64,000 nucleotides of DNA from Arthrobacter zhangbolii (lineage in GTDB: Bacteria; Actinomycetota; Actinomycetes; Actinomycetales; Micrococcaceae): the NCBI RefSeq assembly GCF_022869865.1, contig NZ_CP094984.1, positions 806,001-870,000 of the forward strand, in the 5' to 3' direction. The position numbers were made by a program, and so were the translations under genes. This document shows, piece by piece, positions 8,571-16,715 of this stretch. The notes under the pieces were generated by a model. It was not told where the DNA came from and made no database searches. It was given only the letters and a program-made list of their open reading frames with translations. Numbering within the stretch: the first letter of the stretch is position 1; each line of letters opens with the position of its first letter.

Positions 8571-9452
8571 CTAGTACCGGAGGAGGGTGAGCAGCCGCCG
8601 GCCGAGGGCGGCCAGCAGGAGAACGGTGAGCACAATGACCAGGCCGGGCAGCGACGTCATCCACCAGGCGGTGCCCAGATACTGGCGGCCTTCGGCGATC
8701 ATCAGCCCCCATTCCGGTGCCGGGGGCGGGGCGCCGAAGCCCAGGAAGCCCAGCGAGGAGATCACCAGGATGGCCGCCCCGAGATCCACCGCCACCAGCG
8801 CCAGCACCGGACCGGCGGCGTTGGGCAGTAGGTGCCGGCGCAGCACGCTCCAGTAGGTGCCGCCGTTCAGGAAAGCCGCTTCCACAAATTCCAGGTTCCG
8901 TACCCGCAGCACCTCGGCACGCACCACGCGGGCGAAGGAGGCAATGGAGGCAATGCCGACGCCGATGCCCAGGGACACCGGGCCGGGTGAGGACGCGGTG
9001 ACAATGATCAGGGCGATCAGGAAACCCGGCACGGCCAGCAGGACGTCCACCAGGCGCATGGCCACGGCGTCGGCCGCGCGTCCGGCCGTTGCTGCGAACA
9101 GGCCCACTGCGGTGCCGGCCAGCAGGCCGATGGACACTGCCAGCCCCGCGGTCAGGAAGGTCTGGGCGGTGCCATGCACCACCCGGGCGAAGACGTCGCG
9201 GCCAAGGTGGTCCGTGCCGAACCAGTGTCCGGCGCCGGGCGGCAGGAACTTTTCCTGCGGTACACCGCTGATCGGATCCTGGCCGGTGAACAGCCCCGGG
9301 GCCACGGCCCACGCGGCGATCAGCAGCAGCGGAAGGACAGCGAGCAGCAGTGCGGGCCGGACGCCCGGTTTGCCCGGAAGGCGGGACGGCGCGGGCGCGG
9401 CGGTCGATGCGGCTGCGGCGGGCGCGTGGACGGGAGGAAGAAGTGTGGTCAT
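8571..9452 (-). CDS. ABC transporter permease, DppC family
   Basis: 293-residue inner-membrane permease. The N-terminal cytosolic stretch leads to a first membrane segment (ALLLAVLPLLLIAAWAV), then the family's HWFGTDHLGRDVFARVVHG motif, and further segments. The cytoplasmic EAA-type loop reads VEAAFLNGGTYWSVLRRHLLP. It pairs with the DppB-type permease encoded 18 bp upstream to form the channel of the putative organosulfur importer. Confidence 0.92.
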   Translation of the reverse strand: MTTLLPPVHAPAAAASTAAPAPSRLPGKPGVRPALLLAVLPLLLIAAWAVAPGLFTGQDPISGVPQEKFLPPGAGHWFGTDHLGRDVFARVVHGTAQTFLTAGLAVSIGLLAGTAVGLFAATAGRAADAVAMRLVDVLLAVPGFLIALIIVTASSPGPVSLGIGVGIASIASFARVVRAEVLRVRNLEFVEAAFLNGGTYWSVLRRHLLPNAAGPVLALVAVDLGAAILVISSLGFLGFGAPPPAPEWGLMIAEGRQYLGTAWWMTSLPGLVIVLTVLLLAALGRRLLTLLRY

Positions 9453-9470
9453 CGGTTCGCCTTATCGGTT

Positions 9471-10430
9471 TCAGGCAGCGAGGGCACGGGCAGAGCCCTG
9501 CTGTGCGTCGGTGAGGATGCGCGGATCCAGCAGCGGGTGGATCAGGTCCACCGCCAGGTTGACTGCCACAAAAACCGCGGCGGTCAGCAGGACGAGCCCC
9601 TGGACCAGCGGCACGTCCTGGGCGGTTACGGCCTGCAGCACCACGGACCCCAGCCCGGTGCGGGAGAACACGGTTTCGGTGATCACGGACCCGGCGAAGA
9701 GGGTGCCCACCGTGATGCCCAGGATGGCCAGCGCGGGACCGGCGGCGTTTTTGAGCACGTGCCGGAAAAAGATCCGGGCCGGGGAAGCGCCCTTGGCCCG
9801 CAGCACGTCGATGAACGGCAGCCGGTAGACCTGGTCCGCGCTTTTCAGCAGCACCTGTGCCAGCGGCGCGGAGACGTGGACGGCCAGCACAAACACCGGC
9901 ACGGCCAGGGACAGGAATGAGCCGTCCGGGAAAATGGACAGTACGCCCAGCCGGATGGAGAGCAGTTCCAGCAGGACCAGGCCCAGCCAGAACACCGGCA
10001 CCGCCGAGAACAGCGGCGGCAGGTTCGCCAGGATCCGGCGCACCCGCCCGGACGGTGCCAGCACCGCGGCGGACACCACTGCCAGGGCAATAACGACGGC
10101 GGCCGCCAGGGCCGATCCGGCCAGCGCCAGCGTGGAGCCCAGCGCCCCGCCGATCCGCTGCATCACCGGTTCCCCGGAGGTCAGCGAGTACCCGGCGTCG
10201 CCCTGCAGCAGGGCGCCGAGCTGGTGGAGGTACTGCACCGCCAGCGGCTGGTCATACCCGTACTGGGCCTTCATGGTGTCGATGGCGGCCTGGTCCACGG
10301 CCGAATCCGCGGTGAGGAAAATGGTGACCGGGTCGCTGGGCAGCAGCTGCACGGCAAGGAAAATCAGGGTGTACGCCAGCCACACCACCAGGATGGCCTG
10401 GCCGGTGCGCAGCAACAGATAACGGGTCAC
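9471..10430 (-). CDS. ABC transporter permease, DppB family
   Basis: 319-residue permease starting MTRYLLLRTGQAILVVWLAY, the usual first membrane segment of DppB-type proteins. It then has LPSDPVTIFL, the large outer loop, and the coupling loop YRLPFIDVLRAKGASPARIFFRHVLKNA, in which RAKG is the family hallmark. The start lies 3 bp after the stop of the substrate-binding protein, consistent with one transcript. Confidence 0.92.
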   Translation of the reverse strand: MTRYLLLRTGQAILVVWLAYTLIFLAVQLLPSDPVTIFLTADSAVDQAAIDTMKAQYGYDQPLAVQYLHQLGALLQGDAGYSLTSGEPVMQRIGGALGSTLALAGSALAAAVVIALAVVSAAVLAPSGRVRRILANLPPLFSAVPVFWLGLVLLELLSIRLGVLSIFPDGSFLSLAVPVFVLAVHVSAPLAQVLLKSADQVYRLPFIDVLRAKGASPARIFFRHVLKNAAGPALAILGITVGTLFAGSVITETVFSRTGLGSVVLQAVTAQDVPLVQGLVLLTAAVFVAVNLAVDLIHPLLDPRILTDAQQGSARALAA

Positions 10431-10433
10431 GGC

Positions 10434-12125
10434 TTAGCTCCCCGCCGTCCAGGCGCCCTGGAAGATGGGCGCTGTTCCGGACGTGAAGTCAATGTGCGTG
10501 TCCGGGCCTGCGCCGTAGACCTGCACCTCGTCCCACAGCACCAGGGAGTAGGCCTGCTCCAGGACCAGGGCGCGCTGCTCCTCGGCCAGGATCCGGTCCC
10601 GGTCCGGTCCGGGGCCGGCTGCGCGCTCGGCGGCGAAGAGCTCATTCAGTGCCGGGTCCGAGGTGTGGGTCATGGTGTTGTTATCCGGTTCAAAAATGGG
10701 CCCGAGTCCGCCGTAAATGAACTGCCGGGTGCCGAAGAGTTCGACGGCGGGGTCCGGCATGGCGGTGGCCAGGAACGTGTTGTCCGCCGCCCGGTTCTTC
10801 AGCTGCACGCCGATCTGCCGCCACTGCTGTTCGATCAGCTCGAAGGCCGGTTTGATCACCACGGAGTTGTTGGAGCTGGTGACGGTCAGGGCCAGTTTCT
10901 CGCCGTCCTTCTCGCGGATGCCGTCAGCGCCCACCGTCCACCCGGCGTCGTCCAGCAGGTCCTTGGCCTGCTCCGGGTCATAGGCCAGCTCGGCGCTGAG
11001 GTCCACGAATCCCGGTGCCCCGTGGTTCAGCACGGAGGCGGCGATGGTGTAACTGTCCGAAAGCACGGTGTCCTTGATGGACTGCCGGTCGATGCCCAGC
11101 TGCAGTGCGCGGCGGACCTGCGGATCTGCGAGCCGTCCGCTGCCGGTCCGGACAGCGGCCATGTTTGACGTCAGGTCGGTTCCCGCCGGCGCCAGGACCT
11201 GGCTCCCGCTGGCGGCCAGTGCGGCTTCGTCTGCCGGCTGCAGTCCGCGGACCAGGTCCACCTGACCGGATTGCACGGCACCGGCCCGGTGCGCCACCTC
11301 GGGCAGGTACTTGATGACCACCCGGTCCAGATATGCGGCGCCCTGGTTGTCCGAGGTCTCGGGTGCCCACGCGTAGTCCCCGCGCTTGGCCAGCACCACC
11401 TCCTCGTCGGGTTTCTCGGATTCGAAGACAAACGGGCCGGAACCGGAAATGCGGGACAGGGCGGACTGCCCAGCGGCGTCAAGGCCCAGGGTGGCCGGGG
11501 AGACCAAGCCGGCGGTGACGGAGGAGGTGGCCCGCAGGAAGTTGGAATTCGGAGCGGCCAGGGTGACCTTTACCTGGTCCGGGGCCGTCACTTCACTGGA
11601 GGTATAGCCGGCGAAGTCGACGTTCGGCTGGATCTGGGCAGCGGGAATACCGAATCCGAAACTGTCCAGATTCGCTTTGACCGCGGCGGCATCCAGCGGC
11701 GTGCCGTCGCTGAAGGTGACACCGGGGCGGACGGTGAAGATGAACTCGGTGTGCTCGGCGTTGGCTGAGAATTCGGAGGCGAGCCACGGCACCAGATCAC
11801 CTGACTCCGGATCGAAATAGGTCAGCCGGTCCAGCACGCTGTTCAGCACGTTGGCTTTTTCGTAAAACCGGGCGGACTGGGTTTGCCAGTTGTTGATCGG
11901 CGTGACCTCGGCGTAGATCAGGGTGCCGCCCTCCACCGGGGTTCCGGCGGCCACCCGGGTTCCGGGGCCCTGGTCCGACGCCGCCTGCTGGCAGCCGGTC
12001 AGGGCCAGGGCTGCCGCCGCGAAAGCGGCGGCGATCTTCAGGGCGGTGCGCCGCCGCAGCAGCGCCCCGGTAACGGGGGTGGCCCCTGGTCCGGGGTGAG
12101 GGTCTGTCTGGTTCAGGTAAAGCAT
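10434..12125 (-). CDS. ABC transporter substrate-binding lipoprotein, SBP family 5
   Basis: 563-residue extracellular binding protein of the DppA/OppA class. A long signal region with RRR ends in lipobox LTGC at Cys 45. Family landmarks include SARFYEKANVLNSVLDRLTY, TEFIFTVRPGVTFSDGTPLDA and VRRALQLGIDRQSI. The ATG follows GAGAGGA at 8 bp. It is the first gene of the operon, directly downstream of the riboswitch-like leader, and captures the imported substrate. The ligand is unknown, but in this context an organosulfur compound is likely. Confidence 0.93.
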   Translation of the reverse strand: MLYLNQTDPHPGPGATPVTGALLRRRTALKIAAAFAAAALALTGCQQAASDQGPGTRVAAGTPVEGGTLIYAEVTPINNWQTQSARFYEKANVLNSVLDRLTYFDPESGDLVPWLASEFSANAEHTEFIFTVRPGVTFSDGTPLDAAAVKANLDSFGFGIPAAQIQPNVDFAGYTSSEVTAPDQVKVTLAAPNSNFLRATSSVTAGLVSPATLGLDAAGQSALSRISGSGPFVFESEKPDEEVVLAKRGDYAWAPETSDNQGAAYLDRVVIKYLPEVAHRAGAVQSGQVDLVRGLQPADEAALAASGSQVLAPAGTDLTSNMAAVRTGSGRLADPQVRRALQLGIDRQSIKDTVLSDSYTIAASVLNHGAPGFVDLSAELAYDPEQAKDLLDDAGWTVGADGIREKDGEKLALTVTSSNNSVVIKPAFELIEQQWRQIGVQLKNRAADNTFLATAMPDPAVELFGTRQFIYGGLGPIFEPDNNTMTHTSDPALNELFAAERAAGPGPDRDRILAEEQRALVLEQAYSLVLWDEVQVYGAGPDTHIDFTSGTAPIFQGAWTAGS

Positions 12126-12229
12126 GGGGCGGTCCTCTCAGTCATCACCGAGGCACACCGCATCCAGGCACGTTGGAGGCCATCACCGCATGGCAAAGCA
12201 GCGGTCATGGACCAACGGTGAATGAGGTT

Positions 12230-12318
12230 TCTCCATCGGTCCTGGCATTAGCACCGTCCCCCGAAGGGTGGTTGCTGCGACGTCAACGAGCCAGGTCTCT
12301 CAGCCGCTCTGGATGGTA
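12230..12318 (-). ncRNA. SAM riboswitch-like leader (S-box type)
   Basis: On the minus strand this stretch shows the S-box core in order: P1 arm CCATC (12312-12316), CAGAG, GAGAGACCTGGCTCGTTGA, then GCAGCAACC, a CCC-TTCG-GGG hairpin, GGTGCTAATGCC, and the P1 closing arm GATGG (12233-12237). The CAGCAACC and GGTGCTAAT boxes are the SAM-binding hallmarks. A recognisable P4 is missing, so it may be a compact SAM-I/IV variant. It lies 105 nt before the binding-protein start. No U-tract terminator follows; GGTCC downstream could pair with GGACC in the ribosome binding site, suggesting translational control. The expected effect is expression when SAM, and so sulfur, is scarce. Confidence 0.8.
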
Positions 12319-12330
12319 AGTCGTCCAAAA

Positions 12331-12842
12331 CAGGTTGTGCGGACAGGACCCATACAAACCCGCCCGGACCCGGTCCGCAAGGCCGGTGACGAAATATTTC
12401 CCTTGATGACAAAGACAGTTTTTGATGGGCCCTTACCGCGCGCGCGAAGGACCTGGCGGAGGATTGTTTTGTTCCTTTTTGCCGGGCCCGGCCGGGCTTG
12501 ACAATGCGGTGCCGGCTGGGAGTACGGTTCTGCACATCCCGTTTCCGCCGGACCCCGGATATCTCAGCTGCCTCGCTGGAACTAGGGGTTTATGAATAGC
12601 GGGAAATATATCCCCGGCGGCTGTTTGTAAACCATTGTGACCGCCTGCTGAAGTTATTCTCTCCGACCGTTTCGTCCCTGCCGACAGCAAGGCGAAAGCC
12701 GGTACCGGCCGGTTACCGTTCACCGGCTTCAGGGGTGGGGAATCCGCCGCCGTCATGCGGACCCGCCGGGCCGGACACGAAGGCTGCGCAAAAATCAACC
12801 ACATTTTTAAAACCCTTTTATAAACGTCAGGATTGGTGCTAA
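12331..12842. promoter_or_regulatory. Divergent intergenic region with candidate promoters
   Basis: No credible gene. On minus, TTGCGG (12375-12380) and TGTATG (12351-12356) with an 18-bp spacer could be the promoter of the sulfur operon, placing the transcript start just before the riboswitch. On plus, an AT-rich stretch at about 12800-12828 containing TATAAA could drive the flavoprotein gene at 12843. GCCGGTACCGGC near 12700 is a perfect palindrome of unknown meaning. Confidence 0.35.
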
Positions 12843-13583
12843 ATGGGTATATCCACCGCCCCGGAAATATGCTGGAAGATTCCAGGCCATCGCGTGTATT
12901 CCGTCCATGAAACGGCAGCCTTGGTACAGCTGGAATGGCCCGCTGAATTGGATGAAAAGGACCTGCTGGAAGGAGGGCACGTTGCTGTTTCCGCTGCCGC
13001 CGCAACGGGGGTGCATACCAGCTATTTTGCGGTGCTGTCCGTAGACCGCGGGAGCCGCACCATGACCCTCTACGTGAAGCGGAGCGCACGCGGGTTGGTC
13101 AGTGCAGCGCTGCTGGACCCGGCAGGCGGTGCGGTGCTGTCCATCTCCCGGCCGGGCCCGGGCATCCTGCTGCCCGGCTCCGTCCACCGCCCCCTGTTCG
13201 TTGCCGCCGGTTCCGGTCTGGCCTCCGGTCTGGGCCTATTGGGGAGGCTGCTGCGGGACCCGGCACGGCAGTATGAACGCGCCGCCCTGTTTTTTGTAGG
13301 CCGCAGCGATGAATGCGACACGGTCCGCGACGTTCTTGCAGCCGGCGGGCTGGCAACCTCCGTTGAGTTGCGGCTGTGGGATACCGGCAGCCAGGGCCGG
13401 CGCGTCACCGCTCAGGATCTGCTGGGCGTCCTGGCTACCCAGCACCCGGACTGGATTTACGTCTGCGGACCCGCGTCCTTTGCCGGGATGGTCCGGGAAG
13501 CTGCTGCCGCAACCGCCGGACCGGCTGCGGCGGTGGTGGCCGAGTGCTACGACCCGCCTCTGGAACCGGCCCGGCCGGAGTGA
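12843..13583 (+). CDS. Ferredoxin-NADP reductase-like flavoprotein domain
   Basis: 246 residues resembling the FAD- and NAD(P)-binding halves of the FNR family. TLYVKRSARGLVSAALLD matches the strand after the FAD barrel. LFVAAGSGLASGLGLLGRLL corresponds to the nucleotide loop (usually AAGSGITP), and WIYVCGPASFAGMV to the CGP motif near the C-terminus. The Pro of GSGxxP is replaced by Ser, and the RxYS flavin motif is weak (HRVYSVHE). No 2Fe-2S domain is attached. It may be a flavin or ferredoxin reductase; whether it supplies reduced flavin to the neighbouring monooxygenases is only a guess. AGGA lies about 10 nt before the ATG. Confidence 0.6.
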   Translation: MGISTAPEICWKIPGHRVYSVHETAALVQLEWPAELDEKDLLEGGHVAVSAAAATGVHTSYFAVLSVDRGSRTMTLYVKRSARGLVSAALLDPAGGAVLSISRPGPGILLPGSVHRPLFVAAGSGLASGLGLLGRLLRDPARQYERAALFFVGRSDECDTVRDVLAAGGLATSVELRLWDTGSQGRRVTAQDLLGVLATQHPDWIYVCGPASFAGMVREAAAATAGPAAAVVAECYDPPLEPARPE

Positions 13584-13732
13584 GGCAGGAACCGGAGAAT
13601 CCAGCCGGCGCGCACGGCGTCCGGTGATCCGCCGCACCCCGAATCGGGCAGGCTTCGCCGGGGGCGGTACATGTACTGTTTATCCTGCGGCTCAGAAGCG
13701 GAAGTGCTTGCCGGGGGATGGGGGATCCTGAA

Positions 13733-15625
13733 ATGGACTTTGATGCTGGCACGGCTGACCAGCTCATAGCGGCCTGCGACGAGGCCGCCGCTGCGTTGGG
13801 TGAGCAGCGCGGTCCGCGGGCCTCGGCTACGGGAGAAGCGCTGGAAGAATTCCGCGGCCCGTTCGCGGACTCGTACCGCCGGAATGCCGCAGCGCAGCTG
13901 GCAGCACGGAACATCCTGATCGGTGCGCTGGAGGATGTTGCCCGTCAGGTTCGGTTCGCGAAGACCCAGGCCGAACAGGCCCGTCAGGACCTCAAGGAAA
14001 AGCAGGCGAGGACCCTGTTCAAGCTGCTTGAGGAGGGCATGGTAGCCGCTGGCGCCGATTACCTCCGGGACCGGCTTCCGGGGTTTTCAGCCCCGGGGGA
14101 GTTGTTCGAGTCCGAGGTGCCCCGCCCCGAGGTGGCCTTCCCATCGATGGTCTTCCAGCTCCACAATTGGGCAGTCAGCGGGACGCCGGGCACGAGTTCC
14201 GCAGTGCCGGATGCCCTGAAGAAGGCAGCATCGCTGATCTTTGACCAGGAGGATGCGGCTGAACCGGTCTGCCAGGATGTTGTCCGGGCTTTGGACAGCT
14301 TCCGGAACTCGTGTTCCTGGGTGGTGATCGACGTCGGCACCTTCGGGCCGGCGGTCTCCCAATATAACCAGGATGACCGTGACGACGCAGGAAAGCTGTG
14401 GCAGATCGGGCAGGCCTTCAGCACCGCAGGGCAGGACGGTGACCTGGCCGGTTCGGTGGAGCTGTCCTCCACGGCGTTGGCCCTGGCCATTTCCCCCGGA
14501 TCCGTGCGCGGGGAGGCACTTCTGAAGTTCTTTGAAACGGCCTCGCCGGTTGACCTCGAAGTGGCGTCGAAGAATCCGGCGTGGCTCACACACCTGCCGT
14601 CGGTGTCAGCAGAACGCATCGCCGAGTGGTGGGCCGAGTTGCAGGCCTCGGGCAACGCGGCCAACGGCTTCACGGCTCAGCAGCTGGTGCTGCTGGAATC
14701 GGCGCCGAAGGTCTTCGGGTCCCTCGACGGGGTGCCGGCACTGGCCCGCGTGCACGCCAACAGCATCGCCGCGGTCAAGGACATTGAAATTGCCGAGGCG
14801 CAGCTGGCCCGGCTGCGGGAGATCGGCGGCGACTCCGAGGCACGCGAGGCGATGCTGATGAAGGAAATCGAGTACCTGAAAAGGGTCGAAGCCGGCCAGG
14901 TGCAGCTGTATCTGTACAACCGCGGCGAATCGCGGATCATTGAAATGCTCGGGACCCCGGGCCCGGACACGCAGCGCACGATCACGTATGTTCCCGGCAC
15001 GTTCACGAGCATGAAGAGTTTCTATACCGGAGGAGTCCAGGACTTCGCGAACTACATGGTGGGTATGGCCCCGAATACGGTGGCATTTGTGTATAAGGAC
15101 GGGCTTTTCCCCGGGGAGAATCAGGAGGAAGGCGGGGAGGACCTCCGGCGACTCCTGGAAGCCAATGATCCGCAGATGGGTTACGACGCCGGCAGACAGC
15201 TGGCCGGCTTTCAGCACGGAATGCTCACCGACCCGGCCTTGCAGGGCACCGAGCAGGTTGGCATCGGTCACAGCTGGGGCTACGTCAACCTCACAAGTTC
15301 GGAAATCCACGGGGCGGAATATGACAAGTCCCTGTCCCTGTCCGGGGCGGGGATGCACGAAGAATGGGAGCCGGACGAGGATACTAGTTATTCGAATTAC
15401 GTTTACGGTACGGATGCCCTGCTCTGGGCACAAAGAAGGGGATTGGTCTGGGATGACAAGATTCCCAGCGAACATGATGCATTCACCAATCACGAGTATG
15501 CCGTCCCCAATGAGGGGACCTTCTGGCCTGACAGCACTCCGATTGAGGACCATTCGCTCCCCACAACGAACAGCAAGGACAATGCAGAATTGCTGGAAGA
15601 TGCGCTCCGAGAGGTAATGCAATGA
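13733..15625 (+). CDS. ESX-like N-terminal protein with alpha/beta-hydrolase (DUF1023-type) C-terminus
   Basis: 630 residues from the ATG at 13733 (MDFDAG, GGGGG nearby); an in-frame ATG at 13718 is the alternative. Residues 1-110 are helical and WXG/LXG-like, with a central EEFRGPFADSYRR turn followed by a long helix. The C-terminal 190 residues look like the DUF1023 alpha/beta hydrolase: TYVPGTFTSMKSFY, ALQGTEQVGIGHSWGY with nucleophile Ser 514 in GxSxG, and late Asp and His candidates. There is no signal peptide, so export by an ESX-type route is possible. The stop overlaps the next start (ATGA), coupling it to the lipoprotein array. The substrate is unknown. Confidence 0.75.
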   Translation: MDFDAGTADQLIAACDEAAAALGEQRGPRASATGEALEEFRGPFADSYRRNAAAQLAARNILIGALEDVARQVRFAKTQAEQARQDLKEKQARTLFKLLEEGMVAAGADYLRDRLPGFSAPGELFESEVPRPEVAFPSMVFQLHNWAVSGTPGTSSAVPDALKKAASLIFDQEDAAEPVCQDVVRALDSFRNSCSWVVIDVGTFGPAVSQYNQDDRDDAGKLWQIGQAFSTAGQDGDLAGSVELSSTALALAISPGSVRGEALLKFFETASPVDLEVASKNPAWLTHLPSVSAERIAEWWAELQASGNAANGFTAQQLVLLESAPKVFGSLDGVPALARVHANSIAAVKDIEIAEAQLARLREIGGDSEAREAMLMKEIEYLKRVEAGQVQLYLYNRGESRIIEMLGTPGPDTQRTITYVPGTFTSMKSFYTGGVQDFANYMVGMAPNTVAFVYKDGLFPGENQEEGGEDLRRLLEANDPQMGYDAGRQLAGFQHGMLTDPALQGTEQVGIGHSWGYVNLTSSEIHGAEYDKSLSLSGAGMHEEWEPDEDTSYSNYVYGTDALLWAQRRGLVWDDKIPSEHDAFTNHEYAVPNEGTFWPDSTPIEDHSLPTTNSKDNAELLEDALREVMQ

Positions 15626-16158
15626 CCCGAGCCAGATGCACCGCCGCAGCAATGATCCTGCTGCTAGGCCTCGTCGGCTGTGCAAGCAACGCGGCGGAGA
15701 CGCCGACACCAGCAAGTCCTACCGAAGGGAACACATCCGTGGCATCAGAGCTGACCTGGCAGGACGCAAAGGCCCGAACACAGGCCATGGAATTGGAGAT
15801 CGCCGATTCGCTTCCTTTGGACTTAGTGGCCGGGATCGAGCAAATGCCGGACGGGGTTCTGATCAAGTGTGGTGACTCTGCTGTGAACTGGCACGGCGCG
15901 ACCACCGTTACTTTGAGTGAGGGAACTGAGCCGGACCCGCTCGTTCGGGAGTTGGAGGCGAAGTACCGGGACAGCCGCTTCCAGATAAAGGTGCGGGACC
16001 CCGCACCGGCGGGACATTACGAAGTTCAGCTGCGCTCTCCGGATACGGCCGAAATCTATATCATCGGCGAAGGACTTGATCCCTCCACGATTCGTATTGC
16101 CTCCGGTTCTGATTGCTTCCCTTGGCCTGAGGACGAATACATGGGCGGTAAGTTCTAG
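15622..16158 (+). CDS. Tandem lipoprotein paralog 1
   Basis: 178 residues with a lipoprotein signal ending LVGC (Cys 20). The mature part opens LTWQDAKARTQAMELEIADS, which recurs almost unchanged in the next two copies. It ends with two conserved Cys contexts, LIKCGDSAVNWHG and SGSDCFPWP, which may form a disulfide. It starts inside the stop codon of the hydrolase gene (4-bp overlap), so the two are made together. The family is not recognised. An immunity or partner role for the hydrolase is an inference from coupling and copy number. Confidence 0.82.
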   Translation: MTRARCTAAAMILLLGLVGCASNAAETPTPASPTEGNTSVASELTWQDAKARTQAMELEIADSLPLDLVAGIEQMPDGVLIKCGDSAVNWHGATTVTLSEGTEPDPLVRELEAKYRDSRFQIKVRDPAPAGHYEVQLRSPDTAEIYIIGEGLDPSTIRIASGSDCFPWPEDEYMGGKF

Positions 16159-16184
16159 ACGGCGGCCTTCTGGTGCGCAACGGA

Positions 16185-16689
16185 ATGATTCGGGGGCAAG
16201 CGGCGGTCGTAGGTGTGATTCTCCTGCTTAACCTTGCAGGCTGCGGTGAGGATTCGTCCGCGCCCGCCGGAGGGGACGAGCTGACCTGGCAGGACGCTAA
16301 AGCCCGGACACAGGCCATGGAATTGGAGATCGCCGATTCGCTTCCGCCGGACTTGGTGGCCGAGGCCGAGCAAATGCCGAAGGGGGGGTCTGATCGAGTG
16401 CGGTGACTCTTCCGTCAACTGGCATGGCGCGACCACCGTGACCTTAAGTGAGGGAACGGAGCCGGAGCCGCTCGTTCGGGAACTGGAGGCGAAGTACCGG
16501 GACAGCCGCTTCCAGATAAAGGTGCGGGACCCAGCTCCGGCAGGACACTACGAAGTTCAACTGCGCTCGCCGGATACGGCCGAAATTTACATCATCGGGG
16601 AAGGATTTGATCCCTCCACGATCCGTATCGCTTCCGGCTCCGAGTGCTTTCCCTGGCCTGCGGACGAAACGATCCGGGGGGATTTTTGA
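16185..16689 (+). pseudogene. Tandem lipoprotein paralog 2, frameshifted
   Basis: The second copy begins MIRGQAAVVGVILLLNLAGC and matches copy 3 nearly base for base through LTWQDAKARTQAMELEIADS. At 16382-16388 it has GGGGGGG where copy 3 has GGGGG followed by TT; the alignment shows one extra base, which shifts the frame and stops at 16406. The frame resumes at VTLSEGTEPEPLVREL and runs to a normal stop at 16689. Removing one G restores the whole protein. It may be a recent pseudogene, a phase-variable G tract or a sequencing error. GTG at 16173 is an alternative start. Confidence 0.75.
16382..16388 (+). repeat. G7 homopolymer at the frameshift
   Basis: Seven consecutive G at the point where lipoprotein copy 2 loses frame relative to copies 1 and 3. 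Runs of this length can slip during replication. Confidence 0.7.
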
Positions 16690-16715
16690 GTTCCCGGGCT
16701 TTGAAAGGTGGAGGT

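Noticed and set aside
13667-13676. GTACATGTAC palindrome before the hydrolase gene
   Set aside because: A single short palindrome of ten bases is expected by chance in a window of this size, and nothing else supports an operator.
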